DNA from: Glaciihabitans sp.
Lineage (GTDB): Bacteria > Actinomycetota > Actinomycetes > Actinomycetales > Microbacteriaceae
Length of the DNA: 64,000 nt
Assembly (NCBI GenBank): GCA_025465535.1
Contig: JAODMY010000098.1
Span: 1 to 64,000, forward strand
Direction: 5' to 3'
Both the position numbers and the translations under genes were made by a program. The notes under the pieces were generated by a model, which saw only the letters and a list, made by a program, of their open reading frames with translations, made no database searches and was not told the DNA's origin. Every line of letters starts with the position of its first letter. The first letter of the stretch is position 1. Shown piece by piece: positions 16,679 through 27,300 of this stretch.

Positions 16679-18039
16679 ATTCAGACCACGCGGCGCCTCT
16701 CACTATTTCGGGTATGGCCGCCAGCCTGGCCGCCGGTGAGGTGAGCGCAGAGGACCTCGCCGTCCACGCTCTCGAAACCATTGACCGTCTCAATCCGTCG
16801 GTCAATGCTTTCGTCCATGTTGATGCGGACGGTGCGCTCGCGGCAGCCAGAGCCGCAGACGAGCGCCGACAGGGGTCGCGACGGCTCGGCGCCCTCGACG
16901 GGATTCCCCTCGGTATCAAGGACAACATCTATGTCGCGGGGATGCCGGCGACGTGGGGAAGCAGGCGCTGGCTGGATTTCAGGCCAGATCAGGACGACCT
17001 GTCCGTCGAGCGACTACAACAGCAGGGAGGCGTAATCCTCGGCAAGACCAACACGCCTGAGCTCGCCATGAGCTTTTACACCGATAACGCCGTGTTCGGC
17101 CTCACGAGGAACCCACACAATCTTTCTCTCACACCGGGTGGGTCGAGCGGAGGCTCGGCCGCGGCAGTCGCATCGGGAATGGTGCCCTTCGCCCTCGGCA
17201 CGGATGCGGGTGGATCGATCAGGACGCCGGCGAGCCTGACCGGGCTGTTCGGGATGCGCCCGACCAATGGCCGGATTCCCCGAGCGTACGGTTTCGACCC
17301 GCTCGCCCTCGACTTCCAGGCCATCGGGCTGCTGACGAAGACGCTCGCGGATCTGCGGCTGGTGTACTCGGCGGTATCGGGCCCGGACCTGCGGGATCCG
17401 GCGTCGCTGACGGTTCCGTCCCCGGGTGCGCCCTCGCCGATCCGGGTTGGCTGGTTCTCTCGAGTCGGAGAGGAGCTTGTCGATGACGTCGTGGTCGAGC
17501 GGGTTCAGCGTGCCGCCCGCTGGCTCGCGGGATCAGGCTGCATCGTCGAGGAGATGGAAGCGCCGTACGACGTGCGGGGGGTGCGCGCTATTTGGGGGAC
17601 TCTCACCACGGTCGGGGTCGCGCTCGCCGTCGATGGGGCCCCCGATGCCGCGGAAACGCTGACCGACGCGATCCGCTCGATGGTGGACGCCGGGCGTGGC
17701 GTGTCCGCCGCCGACTATGGCAAGGCGTGGATCGACCTGCAGGCACTGCGCCGTGAGATCAGTCTGGCGTGGGGCGAACACGACGTGCTCCTGCTGCCAA
17801 CGAGCCCGACAGCAGCGTGGGCAGCGGACGAGTCGGCGCCGGCGACGATCGGTGGCCGGGATGCGGCACCGAACGCGGTGAGCACTTACACGACCTGGGT
17901 GAACGCGGCGGGGCTTCCCGCGCTCAACGTTCCGGCCGGGACGTATCCGGACGGACGCCCGATCGGCGTGCAGCTCGTCGCGCGCGCCGGCCAGGAGGAA
18001 TCGCTGTTCCAGGTTGCGGAGCTGCTGGTCGGGAACTGA
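16675..18039 (+). CDS. Amidase (amidase-signature family), operon-linked
   Basis: A 454-residue amidase-signature hydrolase. The Ser-cisSer-Lys triad is visible: lysine in GIPLGIKDN near 82, serine in the GGSSGGSA motif near 157, nucleophile serine in TDAGGSIRTPAS near 182. The GTG start overlaps the preceding TGA (GTGA), typical of a tightly coupled operon. It probably cleaves an amide in the imported compound or in the hydrolase product. Last gene of the FadR-controlled operon. Confidence 0.88.
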   Translation: MNSDHAAPLTISGMAASLAAGEVSAEDLAVHALETIDRLNPSVNAFVHVDADGALAAARAADERRQGSRRLGALDGIPLGIKDNIYVAGMPATWGSRRWLDFRPDQDDLSVERLQQQGGVILGKTNTPELAMSFYTDNAVFGLTRNPHNLSLTPGGSSGGSAAAVASGMVPFALGTDAGGSIRTPASLTGLFGMRPTNGRIPRAYGFDPLALDFQAIGLLTKTLADLRLVYSAVSGPDLRDPASLTVPSPGAPSPIRVGWFSRVGEELVDDVVVERVQRAARWLAGSGCIVEEMEAPYDVRGVRAIWGTLTTVGVALAVDGAPDAAETLTDAIRSMVDAGRGVSAADYGKAWIDLQALRREISLAWGEHDVLLLPTSPTAAWAADESAPATIGGRDAAPNAVSTYTTWVNAAGLPALNVPAGTYPDGRPIGVQLVARAGQEESLFQVAELLVGN

Positions 18040-18065
18040 GTTCCGAATCGCGCGGGGGCGTGCGC

Positions 18066-19097
18066 TCAGGCGAGCGTCGTGAGCAGGCGTTGCAACGAGT
18101 CGAGACGCAAACGACCGATCTCGCCGAGATCGCCGCGGGCGGCGGCCTCGACGATCGCGCAGTCCGGCGCATCCGGAAGGTGGGTGCAGCCGCGGGGGCA
18201 GTCCTCGGCGATGGCCGCGAGGTCGGCGAAGGACTTCAGGATGTTGTCCGGATTGATGTGCCCGAGACCGAAGGAGCGCACGCCGGGGGTGTCGACGATC
18301 CAGCCTGAGCCGATTCGATAGGAGATCGTCGACGACGAGGTGTGCCTGCCGCGACCCGTGACGGTGTTGACGACGCCGACCGCGCGATTCGCATCGGGTA
18401 CGAGCGCGTTCACCAGCGTCGACTTGCCGACACCCGAGTGCCCGACCGCGACGGTCGTGTGGCCCTGCATCAGCTCCGTGAGTTCCTCAAGCGGGACCTC
18501 GTCCGAGCGGCTGCGAATGACCCGAAGCTCGAGACCGGCGAAGTTCGCGAGAAACTCGGTCGGGTCGGAGAGGTCGGTCTTCGTGACGACAAGGATGGGC
18601 GTGATGCCGGCGTCGAACGCGGCGACCAGGTACCGGTCTACCAGTCTCGGTCGCGGCTCGGGGTTCGCCGCGGCGACGACGATGAGCATCTGGTCGGCGT
18701 TGGCGACGATGATTCGCTCGACGGCATCCGAGTCATCCGCACTGCGACGAAGCAGCGTCGTGCGCTCCTGGACGCTCACGATTCGAGCGAGGCTGCCGTT
18801 GTCGCCCGTGGTGTCGCCGACGACATTCACGAAGTCGTTGGTGACGATCGAGTGCCTGCCGAGCTCGCGCGCCTTGGTCGCGATGATGGTGCGCTCCTCG
18901 AGCGTTCCCTCACCGACGAGGACGCTGAACCTGCCGCGATCCACCGCGTACACGCGGCCGATCACCGAGTCGTTGTGCTCGGGCCGCGTCTTCGTGCGCG
19001 GCTTGTTTGCCTTGGGATTGGGGCGGACCCGCGCCGAGGAGTCGTCATACTCGTCGTACTCGCGGAGGTCGTCGTCGTCATCCGTCAGCCAACTCAT
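18066..19097 (-). CDS. rsgA: Ribosome small-subunit-dependent GTPase A
   Basis: A 343-residue circularly permuted GTPase for 30S ribosome maturation. An OB-fold N-terminal half is followed by G4 (TKTDLSD near 170) ahead of G1 (GHSGVGKST near 219) and G3 ([10 protein letters not shown]), the order that defines RsgA/YjeQ. The C-terminal zinc module has [16 protein letters not shown]. Start ATG overlaps the aroA stop by 4 bp, so it is cotranscribed with aroA, an arrangement common in actinobacteria. Confidence 0.95.
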   Translation of the reverse strand: MSWLTDDDDDLREYDEYDDSSARVRPNPKANKPRTKTRPEHNDSVIGRVYAVDRGRFSVLVGEGTLEERTIIATKARELGRHSIVTNDFVNVVGDTTGDNGSLARIVSVQERTTLLRRSADDSDAVERIIVANADQMLIVVAAANPEPRPRLVDRYLVAAFDAGITPILVVTKTDLSDPTEFLANFAGLELRVIRSRSDEVPLEELTELMQGHTTVAVGHSGVGKSTLVNALVPDANRAVGVVNTVTGRGRHTSSSTISYRIGSGWIVDTPGVRSFGLGHINPDNILKSFADLAAIAEDCPRGCTHLPDAPDCAIVEAAARGDLGEIGRLRLDSLQRLLTTLA

Positions 19098-20524
19098 GGG
19101 GCGGGCAGCTCCAGCGTGGTCACAGCCGCATTCTTATCGGCGCCTTTGGCAGAGGCGATGCCGCGGAACGACTCTCCCGTCCAGAGGGCGGCAAACTGCG
19201 GCAGCGTCTTGGCCGTCGTCTCGATGTCGTCGATCTCGACGCCCGGGACCGCGAGGCCGATGATTGCGCCCGCGGTCGCCATCCGATGATCGGCGTAGCT
19301 GTGCCAGAGACCACCGTGCAGGGGAGCGGGACGGATGATGAGGCCGTCCTCGGTCTCCGTCACGTCGCCGCCGAGGGCATTGATCTCGGTGGCCAGCGCC
19401 TCGAGCCGGTTGGTCTCGTGGCCGCGCAGGTGCGCGATGCCGGTGAGAACTGTCTCGCTTCCCGCGAGGGCGGCGATCGCCGCGACGGTCGGTGCGAGCT
19501 CGCTCGACTCGTCGAGGACGATCCCCTCGATCTTTCCTGTGCCCGCGACCGTGAGATCGCCGATGCCATTGCCGGTCGGCTCATAGCTCACGACCCCGCC
19601 CATGTCGCCAAGGATCGTGCGCATCTGCGCGCCGACCTGGGTGGTCTTCTCCGGCCAGCCCGAGACGGTGACTGAGCCACCCGCGACGAGGGCGGCGACC
19701 AGGAATGGACCGGCGTTGGAAAGATCGGGCTCGATGTCGACGTCCCGTGCCCGGATAGTCGCGGCAGGCACGATCCACGTTCCCGGCTCGGGCGTCTCGA
19801 CCACGACGCCGCGCGCGGCAAGCGTGTCGATCGTCATCTCGATGTGGGGAAGGCTCGGCAGCCGGTCACCCGTGTGCCGCAGGGTCAGACCGCTTTCGAA
19901 GCGGGGCGCGACGAGCAGCAGGCCAGAGACGAACTGGCTGGATGCCGAGGCATCGATCGCGAGTTCGCCACCCTCGATCGTTCCGGTTCCGTAGAGGCTG
20001 AACGGCAGTGCGCCGCGTCCGTCGTCGTTGATGTCGACCCCGAGCGACCGCAGCGCGTTCAACATCGTGCGCATGGGCCGAGTTCGAGCCGCGGGGTCGC
20101 CGTCGAATGCGACGGGGCCGAGCGCAAGCGCTGCCAGCGGCGGAAGAAAGCGCATGACTGTTCCCGCGAGCCCGCAGTCGATCGAGACACCACCCTCGAG
20201 TTCGCCGGGGGTGACGAGCAGGTCGGCGCCGTAGTTGCCGGCGCCTTCCACCAGCTCGATGGTGACTCCCAGTGCCCGAAGCGCCTGGATCATGAGCGCC
20301 GTGTCGCGGGAGTGCAGCGGCGCCCGAAGCAGCGACGGGCCGTCCGCGAGGGCGGCGAGAATGAGCTCGCGATTGGTCAGGCTCTTGGATCCGGGAAGCT
20401 GGATCGTGGCGGCAAGAGGCCCCGATGCGAGCGGGGCGGCCCATGGACCGGATTGCTCCGCGGGTACGGGCGCGTCATCCCCGTACGGGTTGAACTGCGG
20501 CTGGGCGATCTTCGATATGGCCAT
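19094..20524 (-). CDS. aroA: 3-phosphoshikimate 1-carboxyvinyltransferase (EPSP synthase)
   Basis: A 476-residue shikimate-pathway enzyme joining shikimate-3-phosphate and phosphoenolpyruvate. [16 protein letters not shown] (substrate-binding signature) is near residue 41, [16 protein letters not shown] near 130 (family N-G-T-A-x-R region), and [16 protein letters not shown] and [16 protein letters not shown] follow. Start [11 protein letters not shown] (20524) is chosen over an upstream frame that would run into the sigR promoter. A TACGCT lies 9 nt upstream. It heads the aroA-rsgA operon, divergent from sigR. Confidence 0.93.
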   Translation of the reverse strand: MAISKIAQPQFNPYGDDAPVPAEQSGPWAAPLASGPLAATIQLPGSKSLTNRELILAALADGPSLLRAPLHSRDTALMIQALRALGVTIELVEGAGNYGADLLVTPGELEGGVSIDCGLAGTVMRFLPPLAALALGPVAFDGDPAARTRPMRTMLNALRSLGVDINDDGRGALPFSLYGTGTIEGGELAIDASASSQFVSGLLLVAPRFESGLTLRHTGDRLPSLPHIEMTIDTLAARGVVVETPEPGTWIVPAATIRARDVDIEPDLSNAGPFLVAALVAGGSVTVSGWPEKTTQVGAQMRTILGDMGGVVSYEPTGNGIGDLTVAGTGKIEGIVLDESSELAPTVAAIAALAGSETVLTGIAHLRGHETNRLEALATEINALGGDVTETEDGLIIRPAPLHGGLWHSYADHRMATAGAIIGLAVPGVEIDDIETTAKTLPQFAALWTGESFRGIASAKGADKNAAVTTLELPAP

Positions 20525-20562
20525 CGAGAAACAAGCGTACCGAACGTGCCGCGGAGGCTCGC

Positions 20563-20591
20563 GGAATAGCTGGCCGATCTCGACGGTTGTT
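20563..20591 (+). promoter_or_regulatory. SigR-type promoter of sigR
   Basis: -35 GGAATA at 20563-20568 and -10 GTTGTT at 20586-20591. There are 18 bases between GGAAT and GTT, matching the known GGAAT-N18/19-GTT consensus of SigR/SigH. It implies autoregulation. Transcription would start near 20598, before the ATG at 20623. Confidence 0.75.
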
Positions 20592-20622
20592 CCGGTGTGG
20601 CAGTGATCAGGAAGAGCCAGCA

Positions 20623-21324
20623 ATGAGCGCGGCAGCGACTCTCTCAGAGAGCGGCATCATAGACGACCTAGAATTGGCTGTGATGAGTGACACCACCGAG
20701 ACTGACGTAGAAGAGCCCGCGGATCCTAAAGCCCTGTTCGAAGAACAGGCGCTTCCTTTCATGGACCAGCTCTACGCCGCAGCCATGCGCCTGACCCGCA
20801 ACCCTGCGGATGCGGCAGATCTCGTGCAGGAGACATTCGTCAAGGCATACCAGGCCTTCGGACAGTTCCAGCAGGGCACGAACCTCAAGGCCTGGCTGTA
20901 CCGCATCCAGACCAACACGTTCATCAACAACTACCGCAAGAATCAGCGGAACCCGTATCAGGGGACAATCGACGACCTCGAGGACTGGCAGCTCGGGGGC
21001 GCGGAATCGGTGACACAGTCGACGTCGACTCAGTCAGCCGAGGCCGAAGCAATAGATCACCTGCCAGACAGCGATGTCAAAGACGCACTGCAGTCCATCC
21101 CGGAAGACTTCCGGATGGCGGTGTACTTCGCTGACGTCGAGGGCTTCTCCTACCAGGAGATCGCCGACATCATGAAAACCCCCGTTGGTACCGTCATGAG
21201 CCGCCTGCACCGCGGTCGACGGATGCTGCGGGAACTGCTTTCGGATTACGCGCGCGATCGCGGAATTGTCGTCCCAGAGACGACCGCATCCGGAGCAAAG
21301 AGTCTCTCAAGGAGTACAAAATGA
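20623..21324 (+). CDS. sigR: ECF sigma factor SigR/SigH (thiol-oxidative stress)
   Basis: A 233-residue group IV sigma factor. Region 2 runs from [34 protein letters not shown] to [17 protein letters not shown]; region 4 has [44 protein letters not shown]. An N-terminal extension of about 30 residues is present; a shorter start at 20683 is also possible. AGGAAG precedes the ATG at 20623. It recruits RNA polymerase to disulfide-stress genes and is held inactive by the anti-sigma factor encoded next. Confidence 0.93.
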   Translation: MSAAATLSESGIIDDLELAVMSDTTETDVEEPADPKALFEEQALPFMDQLYAAAMRLTRNPADAADLVQETFVKAYQAFGQFQQGTNLKAWLYRIQTNTFINNYRKNQRNPYQGTIDDLEDWQLGGAESVTQSTSTQSAEAEAIDHLPDSDVKDALQSIPEDFRMAVYFADVEGFSYQEIADIMKTPVGTVMSRLHRGRRMLRELLSDYARDRGIVVPETTASGAKSLSRSTK

Positions 21325-21341
21325 GCGAGAGTACAAAATGA
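21312..21341 (+). repeat. 17-bp-spaced repeat forming a six-codon linker ORF
   Basis: GAGTACAAAATGA occurs at 21312-21324 and 21329-21341. The first copy makes an ATG overlapping the sigR stop (ATGA, 21321-21324). The mini-frame reads MSESTK and stops at 21339-21341, overlapping the rsrA ATG (21338). Confidence 0.6.
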
Positions 21342-21574
21342 CCGACTGCGGATGCGACAAGGCAAAAGCCGAACTCGAGGAATACCTGCACCGCGAGCTG
21401 AGCGAGCAGGACTTCGTCGACATCAGCGACCACCTCTCGACCTGCGTCGACTGCTCGTCAGAGCACCTCGTTGGGCTTGCCCTTAGCGAGAAGGTGCGCA
21501 AAGCGTGCCAGGAAAAGGCCCCCGATGATCTTCGCGCCGCGGTGATAGGCCGCCTCGAGCAGTTGCAGCACTGA
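21338..21574 (+). CDS. rsrA: Zinc-binding redox anti-sigma factor RsrA
   Basis: A 78-residue ZAS-family protein. The defining H-x3-C-x2-C motif is HLSTCVDC near residues 34-41, with a CGC pair at residues 4-6. It binds and inactivates SigR when reduced with zinc bound; disulfide formation releases the sigma factor. The start at MTDCGC is set by the sigR junction; it can be reached by translational coupling through the six-codon linker. Confidence 0.9.
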   Translation: MTDCGCDKAKAELEEYLHRELSEQDFVDISDHLSTCVDCSSEHLVGLALSEKVRKACQEKAPDDLRAAVIGRLEQLQH

Positions 21575-21612
21575 GCCGTTAAGCACTGAGCCGTTAGCTG
21601 AGCAGTTACACC
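21568..21612 (+). repeat. Tandem TGAGC-GTTA repeats starting at the rsrA stop codon
   Basis: Units TGAGCCGTTAAGCAC (21572-21586), TGAGCCGTTAGC (21587-21598) and TGAGCAGTTACACC (21599-21612). Each begins with TGA in the rsrA frame, giving three consecutive in-frame stops. Confidence 0.65.
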
Positions 21613-21629
21613 GTTGGCGAGGATTTCAC

Positions 21630-24269
21630 CTAGCCACCGTTGCCGCCGCCACCGTTGCCGTCTCCTGTAGTACACGGGGTCGATTGACCGATGTTGACGA
21701 CGATCGGGACGCTCGATTTGGCGATCGTGCCAGCCGGCGGCGAGGTTGACACGGCGAAGGTGTCCTGGCTTGGGTCGGTGACTTCAGCGCAACCCCGGGA
21801 CACGATGGTGAACCCGGCCTTGGTCAGTATTGCCACGGCAGCCTGATAACTGTTCCCGCCGCTGCCGACCACGTTGGGCACGGTCATCAGCGCCCCATTG
21901 CTCGGGTAGATGGTGATCTGGTAGCCCCTCGAGAGCCGACTGCCAACGCCGGGGCTGACCCTGGCGACAGTGCCCTTACTGAGCGGGAACGACACCGAGC
22001 TTCCGACCCTGACCGTGAATCCGGATGCCTCGAGCATGCTGGTCGCTGCGGCCGTCGACTGTCCGATGACGTTCGGGACTTTCGTTCCCTTGCCGTTCAG
22101 GAGGCTTGAATTCGGGATCGGGAATGAAGCGGCGGGGTGATATGAGCGGTCGATGGCTTGCTCAATTGGTTTGAAAACAGCGTGTCGCAGGACCGACGCC
22201 TGCATCCCGCTGATGTAGGTCGCACGAAGCGGCACCTTTCCGGAGATGTTGCCGACCCAGACCGCCGTTGCGACCTTACTGTTTCCCCCAACAACCCAGC
22301 TCTGCAGGGAATCGTTGGTAGTACCGGTCTTGCCGAACACCGCAGTGCCGTCCCTCGGATTGGAGGCGGCACCGGTTCCCGCGCCGGCGGCCGGGCCTCC
22401 GCCGAGCGGTCCCTGCAGGGCATAGACGGCGGCGTCGGCGATATCGGTGGGGATGGCCTGGGCACACTGTTTCGGCTGTCCCGGAAGTTTCTCACCCGTG
22501 GGCGAGGTGATCGAGTCGATCGCGATCGGCGCACAGTACGTACCGTGGTTGCCAATCCCGGCGTACGCCGCGGCCATCGTCAGCGGCGAGACCAGGTTGA
22601 CGCCGAGCACGGATGCCGGGTTGGTCATCGGGTCGTCACCGACAACGCCATCGAACGGGTTGGTGTAGGTGGCGGCGGTGCGCACTCCGAGAGATTCGGC
22701 GACGTTGCGGATGTCGCAGAGGTTCAGCTGCTGCGCCATCGAGATGAACCCAGCGTTGATCGATGCCGCGGTTGCCGTCATGACGCTGACGGGGCCGCGA
22801 GTTTGCCCCACGTCATTTTGGAACTTGTACGCTCCGACGAACGGTCCATCGGGACAGGTGTTCGCAAAGGATGCCTGGTCGACAGTTCTCGCGTTTCCGT
22901 TCACGTACTCGTTGAGACCGTGACCGTTTTTCAGCCAGTCGATCAGCGTGAACGCCTTGTAGGTCGACCCACCCTGGAACCCGCCGGAGCCACCGTAGGC
23001 GTAATTGGTGTTGAGGTTGACGGCGGATGCCGTATTGCCGCCGCCCTTCGCGGTGTTGTTGAATTTCTTGTTCTCAGCCATTGTGATTATTCGGCCGGTC
23101 CCCATTTCGACGCTCGTGGAGGCGCCACCGAGGTTGAGTAGGGGGGTGTGGGCGGGGACGTATTGCGAAACGGTTCGCTGGGCCACACCCTGAAGGTCCA
23201 GGTTCAACGTCGTATAGATGTCGTAACCGCCGCGCGCCCAGTCCTGGGTGCGCTGGTTTTTGGTCGCGCCAAGCGAGGTGAGTTCCGGGATGAGCTTCGT
23301 CACGTAGTCGCAGAACCAGTTTGTATTGTGCATCGCGGCGATACACCCGTTGTTCGGCGAGATGTTCTTGACCGTCTTGGGGGATTCGACAACCGCTTTC
23401 CCTGCGGTGGCCTGCGCTTTGGTGATGTCACCGGCAGTTGCCATCGCATCAAGGATGTGGTCGCGTCGGGCGGTGTTTTGGGCGTACCCGGCGGCGCTGA
23501 TCGGAGCGCGCGAGGTGGGCTTCTGCACGATGGCCATGATCGTTGCGGACTGCACAATGTCCAGGTCCTTGGCGTGGATGCCGTAATACCGTTGGGCTGC
23601 GGACTCGATTCCGTAGGTCGTGCCGTTGAAGCCGGCAATGTTCAGATAGGCGAGAAGCACCTCGTTTTTCGTGTACTTCTTCTCCAGCGAGATCGCGAGT
23701 TTCATCTCCTTGAGCTTGCGAGAGAGCGTGGTTGCCTGTGCCGCAGCAATGGCAGCCTTCTGCGCCGCCGCCGTGGCCTCGGGCGTCGACTTCTGGATCT
23801 GCAACGCGTTCTGGATCAGGATGTTCTTCACCAGTTGCTGGGCGATGGTCGAGGCACCCTGGGTGCTGCCACCGCTGGCGTTGGAGATTACAGCGCGAAG
23901 CACGCCCGTCGGATCCACGCCGCCGTGGCTGTAGAAACGGCGATCCTCACCGTCGACGGCGGCATCCTTCGCATACTGCGAAACGTTGTCCCAGGTGACC
24001 TCCTGGCGGTTCTGATCGAAGATGGTCGCGATCTGGACTTCCTTGCCCTTGGACTTCGCATAGATCTTGTTTTGGGCGGCCTGGGTACCGATCTCGATGT
24101 AGGTCGGCAGATTGTTGAAAATATCGATACCGCTCTGCGCGGTCACCGAAGTGACAGCGATGACGGGAGCCAGCAGGGCAGTGACCAGAATTCCAGCGAA
24201 CACGCTAAACGCGAGAGTGCCAATGATCGCGGTGAGGACACCTCGGCGCGGGGGGTTTTTGGCGGACAT
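21630..24269 (-). CDS. Class A penicillin-binding protein with two PASTA domains
   Basis: An 879-residue bifunctional cell-wall synthase. One N-terminal membrane helix (about 12-40). The GT51 glycosyltransferase has the catalytic EDRRFYSHGG near 106 and GASTIAQQLVKN. The transpeptidase has SxxK as STYK near 435 and KTGTTND near 646. Two PASTA repeats (VPNVIGQ near 729, VPNVVGSG near 794) and a Gly-rich tail follow. It polymerises and cross-links peptidoglycan outside the membrane. Leaderless promoter: minus-strand TACCGT (24277-24282), 7 nt from the ATG. The PonA1/PonA2 assignment is left open. Confidence 0.93.
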   Translation of the reverse strand: MSAKNPPRRGVLTAIIGTLAFSVFAGILVTALLAPVIAVTSVTAQSGIDIFNNLPTYIEIGTQAAQNKIYAKSKGKEVQIATIFDQNRQEVTWDNVSQYAKDAAVDGEDRRFYSHGGVDPTGVLRAVISNASGGSTQGASTIAQQLVKNILIQNALQIQKSTPEATAAAQKAAIAAAQATTLSRKLKEMKLAISLEKKYTKNEVLLAYLNIAGFNGTTYGIESAAQRYYGIHAKDLDIVQSATIMAIVQKPTSRAPISAAGYAQNTARRDHILDAMATAGDITKAQATAGKAVVESPKTVKNISPNNGCIAAMHNTNWFCDYVTKLIPELTSLGATKNQRTQDWARGGYDIYTTLNLDLQGVAQRTVSQYVPAHTPLLNLGGASTSVEMGTGRIITMAENKKFNNTAKGGGNTASAVNLNTNYAYGGSGGFQGGSTYKAFTLIDWLKNGHGLNEYVNGNARTVDQASFANTCPDGPFVGAYKFQNDVGQTRGPVSVMTATAASINAGFISMAQQLNLCDIRNVAESLGVRTAATYTNPFDGVVGDDPMTNPASVLGVNLVSPLTMAAAYAGIGNHGTYCAPIAIDSITSPTGEKLPGQPKQCAQAIPTDIADAAVYALQGPLGGGPAAGAGTGAASNPRDGTAVFGKTGTTNDSLQSWVVGGNSKVATAVWVGNISGKVPLRATYISGMQASVLRHAVFKPIEQAIDRSYHPAASFPIPNSSLLNGKGTKVPNVIGQSTAAATSMLEASGFTVRVGSSVSFPLSKGTVARVSPGVGSRLSRGYQITIYPSNGALMTVPNVVGSGGNSYQAAVAILTKAGFTIVSRGCAEVTDPSQDTFAVSTSPPAGTIAKSSVPIVVNIGQSTPCTTGDGNGGGGNGG

Positions 24270-24330
24270 ACACTAAACGGTACGCGCTCGCAAATTGAGA
24301 GCAAGGGCACTCGCCTGCTACGGCCAAGTT

Positions 24331-24363
24331 TGTGGTCCCGCGCCAACGGGCGCGGGACCCACA
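24331..24363 (-). terminator. Strong hairpin terminator after kgd
   Basis: A 14-bp G+C-rich stem with one bulge (24331-24344 against 24349-24363), starting 1 base past the kgd stop. It separates kgd from the PBP gene downstream on the same strand. Confidence 0.75.
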
Positions 24364-24364
24364 A

Positions 24365-27300
24365 CTACAGGGTTAGTGCTTGCTCGATGAGGTTGGCCTG
24401 CTCCTGCGCGCTGCGCTTTGAGGAACCCGTCGCGGGAGACGCGGATGCCGGACGCGACGCGACCGAGATCGTCCTGCCCTGAACTCGGCCGAGTTCGAAC
24501 TGGAGGTAGGGCCACGCGCCCTGGTTCTCCGGCTCATCCTGGGCCCAGACCAGATCGGCGTTGGGGTATCCCGCCAGCGCCGCAGTCAACCCGGCTTCGG
24601 GAAGCGGGTAGAACTGCTCGAGGCGAACGACCGCGACATCCTTCTGCTCACGCTTGTCGAGCTCGGCGAGAAGGTCGTAGTAGATCTTCCCCGAGGTCAG
24701 GACCACGCGACGAATCGCGGCCTTGTCGGTGACGCGAGCATCATCGATGACGGGCTCGAACTTGCCGGACGTGAAGTCGGCGACGCTGCTGCTCGCACCG
24801 CGCAACCGCAACATGGCCTTCGGCGTGAACACGATCAGCGGTCGACGCGGACGCGCATACGCCTGGCGACGCAGCAGGTGGAAGTACGACGCCGGGGTCG
24901 ACGGCCGCGCGACGGTCATGTTGTTCTCGGCGCACAGCTGGAGGTAGCGCTCGATGCGCGCGGAGGAGTGGTCCGGTCCCTGTCCCTCGTAGCCGTGCGG
25001 CAGCAGCAGGACAACGCTCGAGCGCTGGGCCCACTTCTGCTCGGAACTCGAGATGAACGTGTCGATCACCGTCTGGCCGCCGTTGGCGAAGTCGCCGTAC
25101 TGTGCCTCCCAGAGGACGAGCGCATCCGCACGTTCGACCGAGTAGCCGTACTCGAATCCCATGGCCGCATACTCTGAGAGCAACGAGTCATAGATCCAGA
25201 ATCGAGCCTGGTTCTCGCGGAGGTTTGCCAGCGGCAGCCATTCCTGCCCGTTTGCGCGGTCGTGCAGGACGGCGTGGCGCTGCACGAAGGTTCCGCGGCG
25301 CGTGTCCTGGCCAACCATCCGCACCGGCGTGCCCTCGACGAGCACGGAACCGAGCGCGAGGAGCTCGGCGAAAGCCCAGTCGATCGAGCCGTTGCGGCTC
25401 ATTTCGACGCGCTTGTTGAGCACGAGCTGCACCTTCGGGTGGACCGTGAATCCCGCCGGTGGATTGGCGTGCGCGTCACCGATGAGCGCGATGACCTCGG
25501 AACTCACACCCGTGGTCGCCGGCTCGCCAACCGTGTCATCCTGCTGCGAGTCGGGCCGTTCGAGATCTGCGACTGCACCGCCGTCGGCCGTGATCACCGG
25601 AATCGTTCCGGTCTGTGCGGCGTGGGTCTCGGCAAACGCGCGCTCGAGGCTGTCCTGGAAGTCGCGGTGGCTGGCTTCGTACTCCTCGCGCGTGATGTCG
25701 CCGCGGCCGACGAGGGCCTCGGTGTACAGGGTGCGCACCGATCGCTTGGCCTCGATCAGGTTGTACATCAGGGGCTGCGTCATCGAGGGATCGTCGCCCT
25801 CGTTGTGCCCACGGCGGCGGTAGCAGACGAGGTCGATGACCACGTCGCGGTGGAACTCCTGGCGGTACGCGAAGGCGAGGTGGGCCACCCGCGTCACGGC
25901 CTCGGGGTCATCACCGTTGACGTGGAAGATCGGAGCCTGGATGGTCTTGGCGACATCCGTCGAGTAGACCGACGAGCGGCCCTCACCGGGGGAGGTCGTG
26001 AAGCCAACCTGGTTGTTGATGTTCACGTGCACGGTTCCGCCCGTGCGGTATGCCCGCAACTGCGACATCTGCAGGACCTCGACGATGATGCCCTGGCCGG
26101 CCATGGCAGCGTCTCCGTGGACCATGAGCGGCAGGACGGTGTACGAGCCGATGGGATGGCGATCCTGCTTGGCGCGGACGATGCCCTCCATGACGCCGTC
26201 CACGACCTCGAGGTGGGACGGGTTCGCGGCGAGGTAGACGGGAATCTGCTTGCCGTCGGCCGCGGTGAACGTGCCCTCTGTGCCGAGGTGGTACTTGACG
26301 TCGCCGGATCCGTGGACCGTGCGCGGGTCCTGGGTTCCCTCGAACTCGCGGAAGATCTGGCCATACGTCTTACCGGCGATGTTCGCGAGGACGCTCAGTC
26401 GACCTCGGTGGGCCATCGCGATGGCGACCTCGTCGAGGTCGGCCTCCGCCGCCTTCTGGATGGTCGCATCCAGAAGGGCGATCGTGGACTCTCCGCCCTC
26501 GAGCGAGAATCGCTTCTGGCCGACGTACTTGGTCTGCAGGAAGGTCTCGAATGCCTCTGCCTCGTTGAGCTTGCCGAGGATGCGCATCTGCTCATCGTGG
26601 GTCGGCTTCAGGTAGGGCTTCTCGACGTGGTCCTGGATCCACTTGCGCTGCACCGGATCCTGGATGTGCATGTACTCGATGCCGATGGTGCGGCAGTACG
26701 CGTCGCGGAGCGTGCCGAGGATGTCGCGAAGCAGCGCCACCTTCTTCGAGCCGAAACCGCCCGTGACGAACTCGCGGTCGAGGTCCCAGAAGGTGAGGCC
26801 GTGGCTTGCGATGTCGAGGTCGGGGTGTGAGCGCTGGCGGTACTCGAGCGGATCGATGTCCGCCATCAGGTGTCCGCGGACGCGGAAGGAGTTGATGAGT
26901 TCCTGGACGCGAGCCGTCTTGCCGACCTCGTCCGTGAGGTCGACAGAGATGTCGGAGGCCCAGTGGATCGGGTCGTATGGGATGCGGAGCGCCGCGAAGA
27001 TGTTCTCGTAGAAGTCGCGCTGCCCGATGAGCAGTTCGTGCACCTTCTTCAGGAACTCGCCGGAACCCGCGCCCTGGATGACACGGTGGTCGTAGGTGCT
27101 CGTGAGCGTGATGGTCTTGCCGATGCCGAGCTCGGCGAGTGTCTTCACGGACGCGCCCTGGAACTCCGCCGGATACTCGAGCGCGCCAGCGCCGATGATG
27201 CTGCCCGCGCCCTTCATCAAACGGGGAACGGAGTGCTCGGTGCCGATGCCGCCGGGGTTCGTCAGCGAGATGGTGTTGCCCTGGTAGTCCGCCATCGTGA

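Noticed and set aside
25262-26830. A 522-codon open frame on the plus strand inside kgd
   Set aside because: It is antisense to a highly conserved enzyme, its composition (Asp/Arg/Val/Gly-rich) is that of a G+C-driven shadow frame, and it has no ribosome site.
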